A stretch of DNA of 64,000 bases from JAXLYX01 sp046351215. Its GTDB lineage: Bacteria; Myxococcota_A; Polyangia; Polyangiales; Houyiibacteriaceae. Where the stretch lies: contig JAXLYX010000010.1 of the NCBI GenBank assembly GCA_046351215.1, positions 124,001-188,000 of the forward strand. Direction: 5' to 3'. Under the pieces are notes generated by a model. The model was not told the origin of the DNA, did no database searches, and worked only from the letters and a program-made list of their open reading frames with translations. Of this stretch, positions 60,121 through 64,000 are shown in pieces; position 1 is the first letter of the stretch; every line of letters begins with the position of its first letter. Both the position numbers and the translations under genes were made by a program.

Positions 60121-60903
60121 TCAGAACCTCACCCGCACGTCCGCGTACGGCGCGTTCTGGTACGAGAGCCCTGCGGGGTACCGAGCCCACGTGCCGCGGT
60201 AGCCGAGCTCGAGCGTCACGCGCCGTTTCGCGACCCACGCGAGGCCGGCGCGGGGCTCGAGGGCGAAGCCGTGGTGCACGACGGGGAGCACCCAGGTGTC
60301 GAGCGACGCGACCCAGCGGAAGGGGCCGGCGACCACGCCCTCGCCCGTGAGCGTGAAGCGGGCGGTGCCGTTGCAGTCGAGCGCGGCGAAGCGCGGGTAG
60401 AGGAAGGGGAAGTCGAGGACGGGCGAGTCCGTGTGCGTGAAGCGCGGCGCGACGAAGCCCGCGATCGCGAGCGTGAGGAGCTGCCGCCTCGGCCACTCGT
60501 AGGTCGCGCGGACGCCCGCCTCGATGCGGAGCGCCTGCGGAGGCGTGGTATCCGCCGGCAGGAGGGCGCCCGAGCCCGAGCCCGTGACGAGGGCGAGGAA
60601 GGGCGTCGGGTACATCAGGCCGCCCCGGAGCGAGACGTGGAAGCCGCCCCGCTCGAGCACGCGCCCCATCGCCGTGACCTGCGGCGCGACGAGACCGGCG
60701 ACGTAGGTCCCGAGCTGCACGTCGCGCGCGACGCCGAAGCGAGACTCCGCGAGGAACGCGACCTCGCCGTGGCGCGCGCGCACCGGGATCGCGGACATCC
60801 CCGTCCACTGCCCCTCGAGCGGGACCGTGCCGCCCTGCGCGCTCGCGGACGAGGCGACGAGCGTGCCGAGGAGCGCCACGACGAGCACCGGCCTCAGGGC
60901 CAT
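60121..60903 (-). CDS. Outer-membrane beta-barrel protein
   Basis: 260 residues from the ATG at 60903. A signal peptide (cleaved after ASA) is followed by repeated amphipathic strands, many aromatics, and a final Phe (APYADVRVRF). No named family. It starts 10 bp inside the end of the preceding endonuclease/phosphatase-like gene and forms the last gene of a three-gene operon with it and a membrane protein. Probably an outer-membrane protein. Confidence 0.8.
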   Translation of the reverse strand: MALRPVLVVALLGTLVASSASAQGGTVPLEGQWTGMSAIPVRARHGEVAFLAESRFGVARDVQLGTYVAGLVAPQVTAMGRVLERGGFHVSLRGGLMYPTPFLALVTGSGSGALLPADTTPPQALRIEAGVRATYEWPRRQLLTLAIAGFVAPRFTHTDSPVLDFPFLYPRFAALDCNGTARFTLTGEGVVAGPFRWVASLDTWVLPVVHHGFALEPRAGLAWVAKRRVTLELGYRGTWARYPAGLSYQNAPYADVRVRF

Positions 60904-61991
60904 GCGAGCTCCACGACCACGGGCGCGTGATCCGAGAGAGGCATCGTCTCCATCCCTCCGTTCGCCACGCTCTGGATGACGGTGCCCGAGCCGTCGACGA
61001 AGTGCCCGTTCGTGAAGAGGTAGTCGAGCGTCCGGTTCCAGAAGGCGCGTCCGTCGACCGTATGACTGAAGTAGCGGCTCGGATCGGCCTGGTAGCGCGG
61101 GAGATCGATCGCGGACTCGTACGACGCGTAGAGACCGTCGAGGATGCCGACGTCGGCGGTGTAGTCGTCCGCGATGAAGTCCTCGTCGGTGCACACGGTG
61201 TCGGGAAAACCCGAGAGCTGCGGCGAGCCGGGCGGGAGCGTGTTGAGATCGCCGCCCGCGACGAAGCGTCCGCCCGCGGCGTCGATGGCGTCGAGCTCCT
61301 CCTCGAAGCGCTCGATGTGACGGAGCTTCGTTCCGTCCTGGCCGTACGCGTCCGTGTGGACGTTCACGACGACGAGGGGCGGGCCGCCGGGCACGTCCGT
61401 CGTGGCCACGAGGAGGTTGCGCCGGAGGTAGAAGTACTTCTCGGCCGCGCCCTGGTCGGTGCGGAGCGGCAGACCGATGCGCCGCGCGTCGCGGATCGGC
61501 CAGCGGCTGAGGATCGCGTTGCCCATGTCCATCGCGCCGAGCCCGTCGCTCGGGATGAAGTCGGCCTTCCACGAGGAGGCGTAGACCCCGTGATTCAGAT
61601 GCGTGTGGTCGAGGAGGTACTGCAGCTCGTCGACGAAGGCGCTGCGCTTCGAGCCCACGTCGACTTCCTGGAGCAGGAGCACGTCCGGCCGCAGCGTCGT
61701 GATGGCCGTCGCGAGCGCGTCGAGGTTCGCGATCACCTCGCTCCGACGCATGAGCACGCGATCCCCGTAGCAGTCGAAGAAGAAGTCGATGCGCGCGCCG
61801 CCGAACTTCACGTTCCAGTTCATCACGCGGACGGAGCCCGTCGGATCGGGCGCCGGATGGAGCGTTCGCGCGCGGTAGAGCCTCGCCGGCTCGTCCCCGA
61901 GCTTGGTGTGCAGCGGGTCGCAGCTCCCGAGGAGCCCGAGGCCGACGAGCCCCGCCACGAGGCGTCCGACCACCCGCCGGAGGAACCTCAT
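60894..61991 (-). CDS. Endonuclease/exonuclease/phosphatase-family lipoprotein
   Basis: 365 residues from the ATG at 61991. The signal peptide ends in LGSCDPL, so it is a lipoprotein. The EEP (DNase I-like) domain shows RVMNWNVKFGG, DVLLLQEVDVGS, FVAGGDLNTLPPG and PLSDHAPVVVEL, the metal and catalytic residues. It may hydrolyse nucleic acids or phosphoesters outside the inner membrane. Its start overlaps the upstream membrane protein stop by 4 bp, and its 3' end overlaps the barrel gene by 10 bp, so all three are co-translated. Confidence 0.88.
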   Translation of the reverse strand: MRFLRRVVGRLVAGLVGLGLLGSCDPLHTKLGDEPARLYRARTLHPAPDPTGSVRVMNWNVKFGGARIDFFFDCYGDRVLMRRSEVIANLDALATAITTLRPDVLLLQEVDVGSKRSAFVDELQYLLDHTHLNHGVYASSWKADFIPSDGLGAMDMGNAILSRWPIRDARRIGLPLRTDQGAAEKYFYLRRNLLVATTDVPGGPPLVVVNVHTDAYGQDGTKLRHIERFEEELDAIDAAGGRFVAGGDLNTLPPGSPQLSGFPDTVCTDEDFIADDYTADVGILDGLYASYESAIDLPRYQADPSRYFSHTVDGRAFWNRTLDYLFTNGHFVDGSGTVIQSVANGGMETMPLSDHAPVVVELAWP

Positions 61992-62494
61992 CCGGCCCCG
62001 AGCTTCGCGCCCGCCGCCTTCTCGAGCTGACGGTCCATCGAGCCATCGCTCGGGAAGGCGAGCGCGAACAGGACCCAGGCGAGGACGAAGAAGGGGAGGA
62101 CGATGGGGAGGCCGAAGCCGAGGATGCCGAGCACGAAGCCGAAGAGGGCGATCGCCTCGCGGAGGGCGAGGCGGACGACCATCGCGGTCTGGAGCGAAGC
62201 GGCGGCTCGTGCCCGCGCCCCGGCGGGATTCGCGAAGACGAGCGTCCCGGCCGGCAGGTCGCCGAAATTCGGCGCGGGCCGCGTCTCGAGCCCGAGCTGT
62301 TTCACCGACGCCTTCAGCACGATGCCCGGCAGGACGAACGAGACCACGGCCACGACGACGGCCACGGCCCCGATCGCGATCGCGAGGATCGGCTCGGGAG
62401 GCCCCGCGACCTCGGGCTTCACGACGAAGAGGATCCCGAAGATCACGAACGTGCTCGTGAGGATCGCCGAATAGAGGACGTACCGGACCGGCAT
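61988..62494 (-). CDS. Hypothetical membrane protein, four helices
   Basis: 168 residues with two pairs of transmembrane helices (about 5-25 and 35-60; 110-130 and 130-148) around a soluble loop containing LETRPAPNFGDLPAGTLVF. No known domain. It is the first gene of the envelope operon (membrane protein, EEP lipoprotein, barrel), divergent from the MoxR ATPase gene with a 55-bp gap. Role unknown. Confidence 0.75.
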   Translation of the reverse strand: MPVRYVLYSAILTSTFVIFGILFVVKPEVAGPPEPILAIAIGAVAVVVAVVSFVLPGIVLKASVKQLGLETRPAPNFGDLPAGTLVFANPAGARARAAASLQTAMVVRLALREAIALFGFVLGILGFGLPIVLPFFVLAWVLFALAFPSDGSMDRQLEKAAGAKLGAG

Positions 62495-62549
62495 GGGAAG
62501 AGAATCCGCCCCGCCCCCCTCGATGACAAGGCTCTGCTATGAAGCAGCC

Positions 62550-63869
62550 ATGACGACGCCCCGTTCCCCCCTCGACCGCCGACTCGACGCGCTCCCCGTG
62601 GGACCGCGCCTCGAGGCCGTGCTCGAGGTCGCCTACCGCGCGCGTCGCCCGGTGCTGCTCGAAGGACCGACGGGCATCGGCAAGTCCGAGCTCGTGCGTG
62701 CGCTCGCCGGCAAGCTCGGCATCGAGACCGTCGTCCTCGACCTCTCGCTCCTCGAGCCTCCCGACCTCGTCGGGCTGCCCGTCATCGAAGGGGGCGTCAC
62801 GCGCTACGCGACGCCGAGGATCCTCCCGCAGGGCGGAGCCGGCATCCTGATGCTCGAGGAGCTGAACCGCGCCGAGCGCTACATCCAGCAGCCCGCCCTC
62901 CAGCTCCTCTCGGCGCGCACGCTGCACGAGTACGTCCTCCCCGAGGGCTGGGTGGTCTTCGCCGCCATCAACCCGGAGACGGGCGAGTACCAGGTCACCC
63001 CTCTCGATCCGGCGCTCAAGGCCCGCTTCCTCCACCTGCGGGTACGGCCCGATCGCGCCTCCTGGCTCGCCTGGGCGGTCGCGCACGATCTCCATCCCTC
63101 GGTCGTCGAGCTCGCACGCAAGCACGAGCGCATCCTCGACGACGTGCCGCCGCGCACGTGGACGTACACGGCCGAGGTCCTCGGGACGATGCGCCCCGAG
63201 GACCTCGCCGATCCCGTCCTGCTCCGCGACGTGCTCTCGGGCTACCTGCCCTCGGTCTGGGTCGAGGCGCTGATCGAGGCGGGCGCGACGAGCCACGTGA
63301 AGCTCGAGCTCGACGTCCGCGCGCTCCTCCGCCACTACCGCCCGGACTCCGAGGCCGGTGAGACGCTCGCCGAGTGGAAGCGCGATGGGAAGACCGATCG
63401 GATCGCCGAGCTCGCCGTCCGCCTCGAGACGATCCTCGCCGGCCCCGAGGTCGGCGCGATGGCGGCGCGCGGCGATCTCGTCATGGGCGCGCTCGAGGGC
63501 CTGCTCGCGGATCTCCCGGGCGATCATCGCGTGCACCTGCAGAAGGTGCTCGGCGCGAACGCCACGGCCGTCCCCCTGATCGAGATCCAGCCGAAGGACG
63601 TGCTCGTCGCCTACGAGCGGAGCGGCGCGATGCGCCGCGTCGAGGCCTGGAAGCAGGACCCCTCGAAGCACCATCGCATCCGTCTCCTCGTCACCGGCCT
63701 CTGCCACCACCTCCGGTCGGCCCAGGTCGTCGCCGAGGTGAAGAAGAGCAATCCGGCGCGCGCGAGTCTCGGGCACTTCCTCGCGCAGCTCGGCGCCGAC
63801 TTCGGCCTCCCACTCGTCGAGACGCTGAAGCTCATCGGCGTGACGCCGATAAGGCCCGGTCGGGAGTAG
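62550..63869 (+). CDS. MoxR-type AAA+ ATPase
   Basis: 439 residues from the ATG at 62550. Walker A is EGPTGIGKSELVRAL, Walker B is ILMLEELNRAE, sensor region VVFAAINPETGEYQVTPLDPAL. C-terminal 200 residues are helical, longer than NorQ. MoxR ATPases act as chaperones with a VWA-domain partner; the next gene (3 bp away) looks like such a partner. This is a second MoxR/VWA module in the window, distinct from norQD. Confidence 0.92.
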   Translation: MTTPRSPLDRRLDALPVGPRLEAVLEVAYRARRPVLLEGPTGIGKSELVRALAGKLGIETVVLDLSLLEPPDLVGLPVIEGGVTRYATPRILPQGGAGILMLEELNRAERYIQQPALQLLSARTLHEYVLPEGWVVFAAINPETGEYQVTPLDPALKARFLHLRVRPDRASWLAWAVAHDLHPSVVELARKHERILDDVPPRTWTYTAEVLGTMRPEDLADPVLLRDVLSGYLPSVWVEALIEAGATSHVKLELDVRALLRHYRPDSEAGETLAEWKRDGKTDRIAELAVRLETILAGPEVGAMAARGDLVMGALEGLLADLPGDHRVHLQKVLGANATAVPLIEIQPKDVLVAYERSGAMRRVEAWKQDPSKHHRIRLLVTGLCHHLRSAQVVAEVKKSNPARASLGHFLAQLGADFGLPLVETLKLIGVTPIRPGRE

Positions 63870-63872
63870 CCC

Positions 63873-64000
63873 TTGGAGAACCGGATCGCACGGTTCGTCG
63901 ACGAGCTGGTCCACGATCCGGCCTTCCTCGCACGCTACCCGTACTACGCGGCGATCCTCGCGCGCCTCCACCCCGTCGAGGATCCCTCCGTGGAGACGAT
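63873..64000 (+). CDS. Probable VWA/DUF2201-type MoxR partner (5' fragment)
   Basis: Partial: 42 codons before the window edge. It starts with TTG at 63873, 3 bp after the MoxR stop, with GGGAG 6 bases upstream. The visible text, ARFVDELVHDPAFLARYPYY then LARLHPVEDPSVETM, resembles the N-terminus of DUF2201 putative metallopeptidases with a VWA-like domain that pair with MoxR ATPases. The call rests mainly on that opening and on position. Confidence 0.6.
   Translation, partial: MENRIARFVDELVHDPAFLARYPYYAAILARLHPVEDPSVET

Overview
The window is about 64 kb of very GC-rich DNA (about 70% G+C by eye, with G or C in nearly every third codon position). It is densely packed, with many 4-bp start/stop overlaps and overlapping convergent 3' ends. 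Several features point to a myxobacterium (Myxococcota, probably a Polyangiales/Sandaracinaceae-like lineage): an FG-GAP protein with a MYXO-CTERM-like anchor, a Ser/Thr kinase fused to an AAA ATPase and TPR-like tail, DUF3943 and other outer-membrane barrels, many lipoproteins, and small STAS-like hypotheticals. This is inference from gene content; no rRNA or other phylogenetic marker is present, and I saw no tRNA or CRISPR.

Layout. 1-2.6 kb: 5' part of a sulfate/thiosulfate-binding protein gene with two palindromic candidate operators upstream, then a two-gene operon (unknown protein and zinc-ribbon membrane protein). 2.6-4.4 kb: an apparently intact IS3-family element with a canonical -1 frameshift signal. 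4.5-7.0 kb: polysaccharide flippase and glycosyltransferase. 7.0-11.1 kb: BASS-family transporter, barrel protein, class I fumarase, small lipoprotein. 11.2-16.0 kb: complete norCBQD nitric oxide reductase operon, with an unusual di-haem NorC. 16.1-19.4 kb: a STAS-like protein, a TerB-like protein and an htdX/fabG4-type pair of acyl dehydratase and ketoreductase. 19.4-22.5 kb: a triplicated REP-like repeat, a small hypothetical, and a TetR regulator facing a lipoprotein carboxylesterase across a palindrome that covers the esterase start codon. 22.8-28.3 kb: a 1525-residue FG-GAP/TPR fusion and a lipoprotein co-transcribed with a LysR regulator. 29.2-37.7 kb: TauE/SafE exporter, aspartate-semialdehyde dehydrogenase, membrane alkaline-phosphatase-superfamily protein, DUF3943 barrel, coiled-coil protein, cytochrome P450 and a divergent TetR with a 12+12 bp operator. 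37.8-45.4 kb: two tandem receiver-like/EAL proteins, haem A synthase, DUF4126 protein, persulfide-dioxygenase-like metallohydrolase, an ECF sigma factor with a Cys-rich tail, and a rhodanese. 45.5-55.0 kb: GNAT acetyltransferase, DsbA-like protein, two divergent citrate synthases (one with an N-terminal helix-turn-helix), a FadR-type regulator with a partner hypothetical, DUF924, acyl-CoA dehydrogenase, thioredoxin, dienelactone hydrolase and methyltransferase. 55.1-64.0 kb: kinase-ATPase, sugar-nucleotide epimerase-like SDR, a three-gene envelope operon (membrane protein, nuclease/phosphatase lipoprotein, barrel), and a MoxR ATPase followed by the start of a probable VWA partner.

Functional themes. 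Nitric oxide respiration or detoxification (nor operon) and haem A synthesis suggest a branched respiratory chain. Scattered sulfur genes (sulfate-binding protein, TauE/SafE, persulfide dioxygenase-like protein, rhodanese) handle inorganic sulfur. Local regulators sit next to their likely targets with visible palindromes. No single undescribed multi-gene system stands out with confidence. The best leads are the HTH-citrate synthase facing a second citrate synthase across nested palindromes, the di-haem NorC, the FG-GAP/anchor/signal-peptide/TPR fusion, and the paired palindromes upstream of the sulfate-binding protein.
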